Both the position numbers and the translations under genes were made by a program. The notes beneath the pieces are model-generated. The model was not told where the DNA came from. It did no database searches and saw only the letters and a list, made by a program, of their open reading frames with translations. From NCBI GenBank assembly GCA_035297265.1, contig DATGZH010000057.1:1-35325 (forward strand): a stretch of DNA of 35,325 nucleotides. Direction: 5' to 3'. The stretch comes from DATGZH01 sp035297265. Its GTDB lineage: Bacteria; Actinomycetota; Acidimicrobiia; Acidimicrobiales; RAAP-2. This document shows positions 15,083 to 23,674 of the stretch, piece after piece (positions within the stretch are counted from its first letter, which is position 1; every line of letters starts with the position of its first letter).

Positions 15083-15879
15083 CCGTCACCGCCACCCTGC
15101 CCGAGCGCCGCACCCGCTACGGCCTGGCCCACGTCCTCCGGTCCGAATTCACCAAGCTGCGCACGCTGCGGTCCACGGGCTGGACCCTCCTCGTGGCCGT
15201 CGTCGGCACGATCGGCGTCACGGTCCTCGTCACGAACAGCGCGGCCCACCACAACCACGGGTGGTACCAGGGGTCGGGGTTCGACCCGACCAACCAGTCC
15301 CTCACCGGCCTGCTCCTCGCGCTTCTCGTGCTCGGCGTGTTCGGCGTCCTGGCGGCGACCGGCGAGTACGCCACGGGGACCATCCGCTCGTCGCTGGCAG
15401 CCACCCCCCGCCGTCCGCTCTTTCTCCTTGCCAAGGTGCTCGTGGTCGGCGCGGTGGCCCTCGTCGTGGGCGAGGTGGTCTCGTTCGCCGCGTTCGGCGT
15501 CGGCCAGGCCATCTTCGCCAGCGGCACCGCGCCGACAGCGTCCCTGGCCCAACCGGGCGTGCTCCGTGCGGTCATGCTCTCGGGCGCCTTCCTGGCCCTG
15601 ATCGCCCTCTCCGGGCTGGCCCTCGGGGTGATCTTCCGGCACACCGCCGGGGCCCTGTCCGTCTTCCTCGGGCTCACGTTCCTCCTCCCCTTGATCATGA
15701 GCCGGATCTCCAACCACTCAATCCGCTTCACACCGATCCCGATCCTGAGCAACTCGGTGTCGGCCGTCGTGCCCCAGAGCAACGCGGTCACGGCGCCCGA
15801 GGGTTTCGCCCTGATGGCGCTCTACACCGTGGCCCTCCTCGGCCTTGCGACCGCCGTCCTCCTCCGGCGTGACGCATGA
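15079..15879 (+). CDS. ABC-2-type transporter permease
   Basis: This 266-residue membrane protein begins with a soluble stretch ending in HVLRSEFTKLRTLRSTGWTL, the usual amphipathic entry of ABC-2 permeases. About six hydrophobic segments follow, including LTGLLLALLVLGVFGVLAAT and LGLTFLLPLIM. An extracytoplasmic loop with AAHHNHGWYQGSGF is His-rich. ATG 15079 overlaps the ATPase stop and its own stop overlaps the kinase ATG (ATGA), so all are translationally coupled. It pairs with the ATPase; substrate unknown. Confidence 0.88.
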   Translation: MTVTATLPERRTRYGLAHVLRSEFTKLRTLRSTGWTLLVAVVGTIGVTVLVTNSAAHHNHGWYQGSGFDPTNQSLTGLLLALLVLGVFGVLAATGEYATGTIRSSLAATPRRPLFLLAKVLVVGAVALVVGEVVSFAAFGVGQAIFASGTAPTASLAQPGVLRAVMLSGAFLALIALSGLALGVIFRHTAGALSVFLGLTFLLPLIMSRISNHSIRFTPIPILSNSVSAVVPQSNAVTAPEGFALMALYTVALLGLATAVLLRRDA

Positions 15880-17285
15880 TGCAGGGGGACGTCGACGTAC
15901 AGGGAGCACAGGGAGCACCGGTGGAAGTCCAGGTGGGCGGTAAGAAGATGACCGTGCTCTCCGAGGCCCACGCCGACCAGCTACGCCGGATCGCCCGGAC
16001 CATCGGGCGGGAGCCGTTCACGAAGCGCGCGTGGGCCGAGCTCCTCTACTTCCTGCTGAGCGCCCTGCTGACGGCCGTCAGCATCGCCTTCATCGGGGTG
16101 ACGATGTTCCTCGGCATCGTCCTCGCCATCACCTTCCTCGGCATCATCATCATCGCCGCATCCCTCCGCGGCTCGAGGGGTCTCGGGGGCTTCCACCGGG
16201 CCCTCGCCCGCAGCTTCCTGGATGAGCACATCGAGGAGCCGGACTCCTTCGTCGCCCGGCCCGGGTTCTTCGGCTGGCTCCAGTCGGCGCTCCGTGACCG
16301 GACGGCCTGGCGGGCCATGGCCTACTGCGTGCTCAAGGTCCCGCTCACGATCTTCGGCGTGTGGTTCGCCCTCAGCATCTGGATCGACAGCCTCTCCTGC
16401 TTCCTCTACGCGCTCTTCGGATCGGGCGCCCCCCGACCGGGCGAGTTCGGGATCCTGGTCAACGTCTTCCAACCGGGGTTCCTCTCGGTGGGCTCAGCCG
16501 GGTTCTTCCACCACCTCTTCGTCCTCGTCACCGGCGTCGTCCTCCTCTTCGTCGCCCCGTGGGCGATGCGCCTCGTCATCTTCATCGACCGCTGGCTCAT
16601 GCGGGGCCTCCTGTCGCCCGACGCCATGACCATGCGCGTCCGTTCCCTGGAGCAGGCCCGGGCCCAGACGGTGGACTCGTCGGCCGCCACCCTGCGGCGG
16701 ATCGAGCGGGACCTCCACGACGGCACCCAGGCCCAGCTCGTCACGCTCGCCATGCGGCTCGGACAGGCCAAGGAGAAGCTGGCCCGCGGCGGCGACGTCG
16801 ACCTGGACCAGGTGCGCCAGCTCGTGGACCAGGCGCACCAGGGGGCCAAGGAGGCGATCGTCGACCTCCGTGACCTGGCCCGCGGCATCCACCCGCCGGC
16901 CCTCGACGTCGGTCTCGAAGGTGCCCTCGCCACGCTCGCCGCCCGCAGCACGGTGCCGACGGAGGTGACCGTCACTGTCTACGACCGACCGACCCCGGCC
17001 ATCGAAGCCATCGCCTACTTCTGCGTGGCCGAGCTGCTGGCCAACGTGGCCCAGCACGCCCACGCCTCGAAGGCCACGGTCACCTGTGTCGAGCACGGGC
17101 AGTGGCTGCGGGTGGTCGTGCGGGACGACGGCCAGGGTGGCGCCAGGCCCTCGCAGGTCGGCTCGGCCTCGAGCGGCCTCGCCGGGCTCACCGAGCGGGT
17201 GCGCGCCGTCGACGGACGCCTCGACATCATGAGCCCGACGGGCGGCCCCACGGTCGTCGCCGTCGACCTCCCGCTGCACGCCTGA
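15876..17285 (+). CDS. Sensor histidine kinase (HisKA_3 type) with putative membrane sensor domain
   Basis: This 469-residue protein has a membrane sensor region with hydrophobic segments near 55-96 (two close together), 153-172 and 208-232, as in the PF13796-like sensor of actinobacterial kinases. The dimerisation/phosphoacceptor box is RRIERDLHDGTQAQLVTLA with H281. The ATPase part has the N-box ELLANVAQHAHASKA, DDGQGGA and GLAGLTERVRAVDGRL. There is no periplasmic domain of note, so the signal is likely sensed in the membrane or through the transporter. ATG 15876 overlaps the permease stop; a second ATG follows at 15879. The response regulator starts 2 nt after its stop. Confidence 0.92.
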   Translation: MMQGDVDVQGAQGAPVEVQVGGKKMTVLSEAHADQLRRIARTIGREPFTKRAWAELLYFLLSALLTAVSIAFIGVTMFLGIVLAITFLGIIIIAASLRGSRGLGGFHRALARSFLDEHIEEPDSFVARPGFFGWLQSALRDRTAWRAMAYCVLKVPLTIFGVWFALSIWIDSLSCFLYALFGSGAPRPGEFGILVNVFQPGFLSVGSAGFFHHLFVLVTGVVLLFVAPWAMRLVIFIDRWLMRGLLSPDAMTMRVRSLEQARAQTVDSSAATLRRIERDLHDGTQAQLVTLAMRLGQAKEKLARGGDVDLDQVRQLVDQAHQGAKEAIVDLRDLARGIHPPALDVGLEGALATLAARSTVPTEVTVTVYDRPTPAIEAIAYFCVAELLANVAQHAHASKATVTCVEHGQWLRVVVRDDGQGGARPSQVGSASSGLAGLTERVRAVDGRLDIMSPTGGPTVVAVDLPLHA

Positions 17286-17286
17286 G

Positions 17287-17949
17287 ATGACCACCACCGA
17301 CGCGATCCGTGTGGCCATTGCCGAGGACTCGGCGATCCTCCGCGACGGCCTCGTCCAGCTCCTCGTCGACCGGGGCTTCGAGATCACCGACGCCGTGAGC
17401 GACCCCGAGGGCCTCCGGGCGGCCGTCGACCGGGATCCTCCCGACGTTGCCGTGGTCGACATCCGGATGCCGCCGTCGTTTACCGACGAGGGCCTCCGGG
17501 CAGCCATGGACCTGCGCAAACAACGCCCGGAGCTCGGGATCCTGCTCTTCTCGCAGTACGTGGAGACCCGCTACGCGGCCGAGCTCCTGGCGGACGGGGC
17601 GGCCGGCATCGGCTACCTCCTGAAGGACCGGGTGGCCGACGTGAGCGACTTCGTCGAGGCCCTCGTCCGGGTGGCCTCCGGCGGCACCGCCCTCGACCCC
17701 GAGGTGGTCACCCAGCTCCTCGGCGCCTCTCGGCGGAGCGACTCGCTCTCGGGCCTGAGCCCGCGGGAGCGTGAGGTGCTCGCCCTCATGGCCGAGGGCC
17801 GCTCCAACGCGGCCATCGCTACCACGCTCGTCATCTCCGAGGGCGCGGTCGAGAAGCACGTGGCCAACATCTTCACCAAGCTCGACCTACCAGTGTCCCA
17901 GTCGGACCACCGCCGGGTGTTGGCCGTCCTGCGTTTCCTCGAGTCCTGA
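17287..17949 (+). CDS. LuxR/NarL-family response regulator
   Basis: This 220-residue protein has a receiver domain (acidic pocket E13/D14, phosphoacceptor D58 in VVDIRMPP, switch S89, K113 in YLLKDRV). The C-terminal LuxR helix-turn-helix has LSPREREVLALMAEGRSNAA and SEGAVEKHVANIFTKLDL. It is the cognate partner of the kinase encoded 2 nt upstream. It most likely activates the ABC exporter operon it belongs to, an inference from gene order. A GAC-type hairpin follows the stop. Confidence 0.93.
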   Translation: MTTTDAIRVAIAEDSAILRDGLVQLLVDRGFEITDAVSDPEGLRAAVDRDPPDVAVVDIRMPPSFTDEGLRAAMDLRKQRPELGILLFSQYVETRYAAELLADGAAGIGYLLKDRVADVSDFVEALVRVASGGTALDPEVVTQLLGASRRSDSLSGLSPREREVLALMAEGRSNAAIATTLVISEGAVEKHVANIFTKLDLPVSQSDHRRVLAVLRFLES

Positions 17950-18287
17950 CCGGGCGACCGTCAGCGGTCGTTCGGCCGCGCTCACTCGTACCCGGTCGGC
18001 GTGTCCTCAAGGATCACGGACTGCGACACACCGGTCCGTCCTCGTCGGTTCGGTCTGTCCTTCCATCTCGGCGTCGTCGCACTGATGGTGTCAGCCGGCC
18101 GGACGGACAAGGCCGGTGGTGCTCGGTCGAGAGCTCATCAGCGTAGGGAGAGCCGACTGCCCACCGGACTCCTGCCCGCTCGTTGAGCGATCGCGACGTG
18201 CTCCTTCTCGCGGTCCAGCCTCCATGCCCACGAAGAGGTCCATGGTACGGTTACGCAGGGAGAACAGTTCGGAAAGGAGGAGTCCAG
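17950..18287. other. Gene-free spacer before the catabolic region
   Basis: No convincing gene is seen in this 338-nt stretch. It holds the hairpin at 17955-17970 and a distant inverted repeat (GTCCGTCC at 18034-18041 against GGACGGAC at 18101-18108). A weak TACGGT at 18246-18251 may serve the P450 gene. In-frame extension of the P450 ORF to 18183 gives low-complexity residues and lacks a ribosome-binding site. By eye, this is where base use becomes less GC-extreme. Confidence 0.5.
17955..17970 (+). terminator. Possible terminator after the response regulator
   Basis: CGACCG (17955-17960), loop TCAG, CGGTCG (17965-17970): a perfect 6-bp stem starting 6 nt after the stop, followed by TTCGGCCG. 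Confidence 0.4.
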
Positions 18288-19508
18288 ATGGGCGAACCGA
18301 TGCCGGAGACGGGGGTCGACGTAGGGGCGAGCGCCCTGATCGGCATGGACGTCATGATCGATCTGGCCGCTCCGCAATCGAACTACAAGAGGCTCATAGA
18401 ACAAGGCGGACTCGTTTGTCCCATGGAGGGCGTGAGTCTCAGCTTCAATCGAGCGAATTCCGAGTTCGTGCTGCGGAACCACCAGCTGTTCTCCTCTCGG
18501 GTCGACCTGGACCTTGGCAATGTGCGGCCGCTCATTCCGCTCAACGTGGACCCCCCGAACCACTCCAAGTATCGGAAGCTGCTTGACCCGCTGTTCACTC
18601 CGAAGCGCATGGACGAACAGGAGGAGGACATCACGCGGCGAGTCAACGGTTTCATTGACACCTTCATCGATCGGGGCGAGTGCAATTTCACCGATGAGTA
18701 TGCCGAGCTGTTTCCGTCCTCGGTCTTTCTCGGGCTTCTCGGCCTCCCGGAAGACGAACTCGAGATGTTCCTCCGGCTGCGCAACGGCATCATGCATCCC
18801 GAGAAGCTCGACCCTGACGCTCTGGTGGACCTCGAGGTCCGTAAGGCCCTGGCCAAGACGACAGGGCAGGAGATCTATCAGTATTTCGGCGAGCTCATCG
18901 ACAAGCGCCGGGTCGAGCCGGCTGACGACATCATCACCCGTTTTCTCAACGCCGAGATCGACGGAGTGAAGCTGTCCTCCGAGGACATCCTCGACATCGC
19001 CTTCCTCTTCCTGATCGCGGGGCTCGACACGGTGAGTGACTCCCTCACCTGCTTCTTCGCCTATCTGGCGACACATCCTGATCATCGCCGCCAGATCGTC
19101 GAGAACCCCAGCCTGATTCCTTCCGCCGTCGAGGAGCTGCTCCGCTGGGAGAGCCCGGTCGCTGGTGGGGTTCCTCGTATGGCTACCCAAGACGTCGATC
19201 TACCCTCGGGAGACAAGATCTCGTCCGGGACGGCCGTGGTGGTGAACTATGGGGCGGCCAACGTCGACCCGAGTGGCATCGCTGATCCGCTCGAAGTTCG
19301 CTTCGATCGGGAAGTCAACCCTCATCTTGCGTTCGGTGCCGGGGTGCATCGATGCCTGGGCTCGCATCTCGCCCGGCGCGAGCTGCGGATCACGCTCCGC
19401 GAATGGCACCGGCGTATCCCGGATTACCGGATCAAACCCGGTCACGAAGAGCTGGAGTACCCCCCGGGCCTCCGCCACGTGAAGGACCTCACGCTCGCCT
19501 GGCCCTGA
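18288..19508 (+). CDS. Cytochrome P450
   Basis: This 406-residue soluble P450 starts at ATG 18288, with an excellent AAAGGAGG at 18273-18280. The I-helix oxygen motif is LIAGLDTVSD. The K-helix ExxR lies in EELLRWESP. The heme loop is FGAGVHRCLGSHLARREL with C356 as the iron ligand. N-terminal PLIPLNVDPPNHSKYRKLLD is typical of actinobacterial class I enzymes of the terpene/fatty acid-hydroxylating type. It needs a ferredoxin and reductase, neither of which is encoded nearby. It is convergent with the SDR gene. Substrate unknown; the neighbours suggest an alicyclic or branched carboxylate or amide. Codon use is less GC3-extreme than in the operons upstream. Confidence 0.95.
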   Translation: MGEPMPETGVDVGASALIGMDVMIDLAAPQSNYKRLIEQGGLVCPMEGVSLSFNRANSEFVLRNHQLFSSRVDLDLGNVRPLIPLNVDPPNHSKYRKLLDPLFTPKRMDEQEEDITRRVNGFIDTFIDRGECNFTDEYAELFPSSVFLGLLGLPEDELEMFLRLRNGIMHPEKLDPDALVDLEVRKALAKTTGQEIYQYFGELIDKRRVEPADDIITRFLNAEIDGVKLSSEDILDIAFLFLIAGLDTVSDSLTCFFAYLATHPDHRRQIVENPSLIPSAVEELLRWESPVAGGVPRMATQDVDLPSGDKISSGTAVVVNYGAANVDPSGIADPLEVRFDREVNPHLAFGAGVHRCLGSHLARRELRITLREWHRRIPDYRIKPGHEELEYPPGLRHVKDLTLAWP

Positions 19509-19560
19509 CGGAAGCGCCCCGGTACGGGACGGCAAGCGGGCTGTTCCGGGTGGCCTTCGA

Positions 19561-19584
19561 ACGGGGGCGCCGGCTGACCCCCGT
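19561..19584. terminator. Hairpin between convergent P450 and SDR genes
   Basis: ACGGGGG (19561-19567) and CCCCCGT (19578-19584) form a perfect 7-bp stem with a 10-nt loop. It lies in the 126-nt convergent spacer and could work in both directions. Confidence 0.4.
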
Positions 19585-19634
19585 CACCTGCGAAGCCGAC
19601 GGGCCTCATTATGCAAGAGCACGGGAGTCCTGGG

Positions 19635-20417
19635 TCAGTAGGCGCGCACGTGAATGGTGTCGAGCTTCTGGCCCCGCGGCCGCGTGACGACGTAGACGTG
19701 GACGTCGGCAACCTGCTCGGCCGACTGCCCGCCGGCAGGGCCCCCCGTCACCCGGGCGAGATACCCGCGCTCCTCCCAGAGCGCCATGGAGGCCGCCGCC
19801 TTCTCCGGTTGCCAACTCCAGTCGGTCGAGCCCCCGCCCTCACCCGCCGCTACCCCCTGCACCAGGTTGGTGACTCGTATGTCATCGTCGGGCAGCTCGG
19901 CCATCAGCATCCGGCTGAACATCTCGAGTGCGGCCTTGGTGGCCACGTACATCGAGAGATGGGGAAATGGGTCAAGAGTGGACTCGCTCGACGTGTTGAT
20001 GATGTCCCCACCGCCAGCGGCCCGCAGGAGGGGGATCGCAGCGCGGCACGTGTAGACCGGACCCAAGAAGTTGGTGCGGGTCTGGGTGAGGATGTCGTCG
20101 TTGCTGAGCTCTTCGACGGGGCACGGTCGGTAAATGGCGGCGTTGTTGACCAGGATGTCCAGCTTCCCCCAACGGCGGGCGATCTCCACGAACGTGGCGT
20201 CCACGCTGTCGGGTTCGCCGATGTCGGTCGGGAGCCCAACCGCACCCAGCGACCTGGCTAGGTCTTCGAGCCGCGCCGCACCCCTGGCCAGCATGACGAC
20301 CGTCGCTCCCTCGTGGGCGAACCGGGTGGCCACGGCCCGCCCTGAACCGCTGGTCGCGCCGGTGACCACGGCGACCTTGCCGGAAAGTTGGCCCTCGGAC
20401 TTGCCTGCTTCAGCCAT
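19635..20417 (-). CDS. Short-chain dehydrogenase/reductase (SDR)
   Basis: This 260-residue classical SDR has a cofactor loop TGATSGSG (19-26; the usual GIG is GSG here), NNAA at 91-94 in place of NNAG, S143/S144 in IINTSSES, and Y157-x-x-x-K161 in SMYVATK. The R/G-containing LARGAAR after beta-2 (about 44-50) leans towards NADP(H). ATG 20417 is chosen over GTG 20423 because GAGGGG lies 5 nt before it. It oxidises or reduces a hydroxyl/keto group. It lies downstream of the D-aminoacylase-type gene on the same strand (98-nt gap) and may share its transcript. Confidence 0.92.
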   Translation of the reverse strand: MAEAGKSEGQLSGKVAVVTGATSGSGRAVATRFAHEGATVVMLARGAARLEDLARSLGAVGLPTDIGEPDSVDATFVEIARRWGKLDILVNNAAIYRPCPVEELSNDDILTQTRTNFLGPVYTCRAAIPLLRAAGGGDIINTSSESTLDPFPHLSMYVATKAALEMFSRMLMAELPDDDIRVTNLVQGVAAGEGGGSTDWSWQPEKAAASMALWEERGYLARVTGGPAGGQSAEQVADVHVYVVTRPRGQKLDTIHVRAY

Positions 20418-20515
20418 GTGCACCCCTCAGTCGTCTGATGTCGGGCAACCCACCGTCGAGGACGCGAGTCCACCGTGCCGCGTGGTCATGTCGTCCCAAC
20501 GAACTGACCGGAAGG

Positions 20516-22243
20516 TCAGCGACCGCCAGGCACGGCGACGGTGTCGGTGTCCCGCCCCGAGCGCAACAAGCCGCCCGGTGTCGCTCCGGTGAGCTTGCCG
20601 TCACTGACCACGGCCGTGCCGTTGACGTAGACGTCCTTCACCCCCGTCGACTCCGTGTAGAGCCGGCCGGCTCCTCCGGGGAGGTCGTGGCGCAGGCTCT
20701 CGGCGCCGTACCCGACGGTCTCGGGATCGAACACCACCATGTCGGCGTGCCATCCCTCCTGGAGCCGGCCCCGCTCCCGCAGCCCGTAGAAGCGAGCTGG
20801 GGCATCGCTGAGCAGTTGGACCGCCTCCTCGAGGGTCGGCGCGCCGTGAGTGCGGACCCCGGCCAGCAGCGAGGTGGAGTAGACGGCACCGCACATCATG
20901 TCCAGGTGGGCGCCGGCGTCACTCCCGCCGATGATGGCCCGGGGGTCGCGCCAGACCTCGACGCGGTAGTCCCAATCGGCGTCAGTGTCGGGCACCGACG
21001 GCGGGCGGAGCCCGGTCTGCAGCTCGTCGGCGATGACGACGTCGAGCAGGGCGTCGAACGGCTCCACGCCACGTTCGGCAGCCACGTCGGCGACCGTGCG
21101 GCCGGCATAGCCCTCGTTGGCCGGGGAGAACGTCTCGACGATGTTGAGGACCGGCCAGTTGGCCACGTAGCGCAGCGTTCCGGCCTCCTCCGAGGTGGCG
21201 CCGGCCGCCAGCCGGCGGCGGATCTCGGGGTCGGCCAGAGCTCGCATCCGTTCGGGGACCGGGAGCGCGATGACCTCGCGCCAGCCCGGCAGGCCATCGA
21301 GCGGGGCGCCGGTGAGAAAGGTCATGCGCATGGAGTTGCCGGGAGGCAGCGTCAGCGCCACCACCCGGGCCCCGCGATCGGCCGCCCGCGAGGAGGCGTG
21401 GAGCTGGCTCTCGCAGAAGTCCCGGTTGCCGGCCGAGACCGGAAGGATGTTCCAGTTGACCGGACGATTGGCACCGAGCGACATGGAGGTCAACAGGTCG
21501 ACCTCCATGTCGGTGAACCCATTCAGGGATCCGGCCAGGATCAGCTCGAGGGTGGTGCCCGGATGGTCGTGGAGCGTGGTGGCCAGGGCCACCATCTCCT
21601 CCGGGCTAGCGGCTCTGGAGGGGACCGGCTGGCCTGATCCGTCGTTGTGCGGAGACGCTGTCGAGGTGGAGAACCCCATGGCCCCCGCGGTCAGTGCCTC
21701 GTCGAGCTGTTGCACCATCTCGGCGATCTGGACCGGCGACGCCTGCCCGCCGACCGCATCGTCGCCCATGACGGCCCGGCGAAGCGCCGAGTGGCCGCAG
21801 AGGAAGCCGGCGTTGACCCCGATCGGCCGGTCGAGCTGATCAAGCCACTCACCGTAGGAGTTCCAGTCCCATGAAAGACCTTGCTCGAGAGCGGCGAGGG
21901 GCATGCCCTCCACTTTGGCCATCATCCGCATGAGGTAGTCGCGGTGGGCGTCGCCGGCCGGGGCCAGACTGAAGCCGCAGTTCCCACCGAAGACGGTGGT
22001 GACCCCGTGGAGCGGGGAGGGGCTGGCGGTCGGGTCCCAGAAGAGCTGGGCGTCGTAGTGGGTGTGGATGTCGACGAACCCCGGCGCCACCACCAGCCCC
22101 GCGGCGTCGAGGGTCCGAGTGGCTGCCTCCTCTGTCCCCCCGATCGAAACGACCCGACCGCCTCTCACGCCCACATCGGCGACCCTTGACCTTCGGCCGG
22201 TGCCGTCGACCACGGTGCCGCCTCGCACGAGCAGGTCAAGCAT
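20516..22243 (-). CDS. N-acyl-D-amino-acid deacylase-type amidohydrolase (amidohydrolase 3 family)
   Basis: This 575-residue enzyme of the D-aminoacylase/dihydroorotase superfamily opens with LDLLVRGGTVVDGTGRRSRV, then has APGFVDIHTHYDAQLFWDP (metal ligands H60, H62). GVTTVFGGNCGFSLAP carries the Cys of the D-aminoacylase metal site, and GGSDAGAHLDMM the late Asp. The C-terminal part returns to the small beta domain (LQEGWHADMVVFDPETV). ATG 22243 has GGAGG 9 nt upstream and overlaps the end of the upstream amidohydrolase by 8 nt. It hydrolyses an amide or cyclic amide; D-amino-acid specificity is not proven, and many actinobacterial homologues in lipid-catabolic clusters have unknown substrates. 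Confidence 0.88.
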   Translation of the reverse strand: MLDLLVRGGTVVDGTGRRSRVADVGVRGGRVVSIGGTEEAATRTLDAAGLVVAPGFVDIHTHYDAQLFWDPTASPSPLHGVTTVFGGNCGFSLAPAGDAHRDYLMRMMAKVEGMPLAALEQGLSWDWNSYGEWLDQLDRPIGVNAGFLCGHSALRRAVMGDDAVGGQASPVQIAEMVQQLDEALTAGAMGFSTSTASPHNDGSGQPVPSRAASPEEMVALATTLHDHPGTTLELILAGSLNGFTDMEVDLLTSMSLGANRPVNWNILPVSAGNRDFCESQLHASSRAADRGARVVALTLPPGNSMRMTFLTGAPLDGLPGWREVIALPVPERMRALADPEIRRRLAAGATSEEAGTLRYVANWPVLNIVETFSPANEGYAGRTVADVAAERGVEPFDALLDVVIADELQTGLRPPSVPDTDADWDYRVEVWRDPRAIIGGSDAGAHLDMMCGAVYSTSLLAGVRTHGAPTLEEAVQLLSDAPARFYGLRERGRLQEGWHADMVVFDPETVGYGAESLRHDLPGGAGRLYTESTGVKDVYVNGTAVVSDGKLTGATPGGLLRSGRDTDTVAVPGGR

Positions 22244-23432
22244 GGATCGCGGCCTCCGTCCAGGTCGGCGGAGGGAGGGGGTGGGCGAAGAGCCCGGCCG
22301 CGTTCAGGTGGGTCATCTTGGCGACGTCGGCGGCGGGGAGCCCGTCGAAGCGGCGAGCCAGCAGTTCCTGGGTATCGGGCCAACTGGAGTCGGCATGGGG
22401 GTAATCGCTCTCCACCATGATGTGATCGACACCGATGCGGTCCATGACCCGGAGCGTGCTGGGATCGTCGATGGTGCAGAACCAGAAATTTCGCTGCACC
22501 GCTTCACTGGGGCTCAGATCGCCCTGCCAGACGCCTGCTCCACCTCGGCCCGAGTGGGCCATGACGTAATCGAGACGGTCCAGCAGCATAGGCACCCAGC
22601 CGATCCCCCCCTCGGAAAGGGCGATGTTGAGGTTGGGGAAGCGGAGAGGGATCCGTGCCCACAACCAGTCAGCCGTGGACGTGACCGCGCAGACGGGAAA
22701 CAACGTCGTGCCCTGCTCCAGCGGCGCCTCTGGCGGTAAGTACACCGTTCCTCCCGATGACCCGGTGTGCAGGCAGACGACCGTGCCGGTCGATTCGCAC
22801 GCGCTCAGCAGCGGGTCCCAGTAGTCGGTGTGCACCGATGGCAGGCCCAGGTTGGCGGGGTTCTCCGGGAAACTGAGCGCGCGGAAACCGCGCTCGGCGT
22901 TGCGTCGTACCTCCTCGGCGGCGACGCCCGGGTCCAGGAGCCAGGTGATCTGCAGCGGGATGATGCGCTCGGGATAGGTACCGGCCCACACCACGTGGTG
23001 CCAGTCGTTCCACGCCCTGACGCAGGCCAACCCCAGTGCCGGATCCTTGCTCCGGGAGAACACCGTCCCGGCGAAGCCGGCGATGAGTGACGGGAAGCAC
23101 AACGACGCCCATATGCCGGCCGTGTCCATGTCGGCCACCCGGGCGTGAATGTCGAAGCAGCCCTTCCGCATCTCGTCGAACCGAGCCGGTTCCATCGTCC
23201 ACTCGCTCATCGGGCGGCCCGAGACGGCGTTCAGACCGATGTTCGGGTACAGGTTGTCCTCGTAGGACCAGGCCTGGCGGCCATCGGCGAATTCGACCAG
23301 CTTGGGCGCCCGGTCAGCGAGGCCCGCCGGCACCCGCCCGTCGAAGAGGTCGGCCGGTTCGATCAGATGGTCGTCGACGGAGATGATCGTGAAATCTCGT
23401 CTCCTCGGAGCGGGATCGGGAAGGAGGCCCAT
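22236..23432 (-). CDS. Amidohydrolase family 2 protein (DxHxxE type)
   Basis: This 398-residue TIM-barrel protein carries IISVDDHLIEPADLF (D20, H22, E25), then IGLNAVSGRP, RKGCFDIHARVADMD, RAWNDWHHVVWAG, VCLHTGSSG, LSEGGIGWVP and VESDYPHADSSWPD. The last contains the late Asp/His of the active site. It is clearly paralogous to the protein encoded at 28239-29507, with the same motifs in the same order. ATG 23432 has AAAGG about 10 nt upstream. Family members are hydrolases or decarboxylases. It heads a minus-strand unit with the D-aminoacylase-type gene and perhaps the SDR. Confidence 0.88.
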   Translation of the reverse strand: MGLLPDPAPRRRDFTIISVDDHLIEPADLFDGRVPAGLADRAPKLVEFADGRQAWSYEDNLYPNIGLNAVSGRPMSEWTMEPARFDEMRKGCFDIHARVADMDTAGIWASLCFPSLIAGFAGTVFSRSKDPALGLACVRAWNDWHHVVWAGTYPERIIPLQITWLLDPGVAAEEVRRNAERGFRALSFPENPANLGLPSVHTDYWDPLLSACESTGTVVCLHTGSSGGTVYLPPEAPLEQGTTLFPVCAVTSTADWLWARIPLRFPNLNIALSEGGIGWVPMLLDRLDYVMAHSGRGGAGVWQGDLSPSEAVQRNFWFCTIDDPSTLRVMDRIGVDHIMVESDYPHADSSWPDTQELLARRFDGLPAADVAKMTHLNAAGLFAHPLPPPTWTEAAIHA

Positions 23433-23674
23433 GGCTGATCACCTTTGGTCAGGAGATCCGAAGGCTCTCCATCGAGCTACTCGCCGATCTCCTGCACTAC
23501 CTGGCGCGCCAGCTTGTCACCACCGTCGTCCCCGGGCGACCACCGTGCCGTCGACGAGCGACCGCCATCCTGACAAGTCCGAACCGAGACAGGCCGATCG
23601 CCGAGGACCCGGCGAGCACCGTTCGCCGGCACGACATCGCAGATGAGGTGTGCTTCGAGGAGACTTCGTCCACC

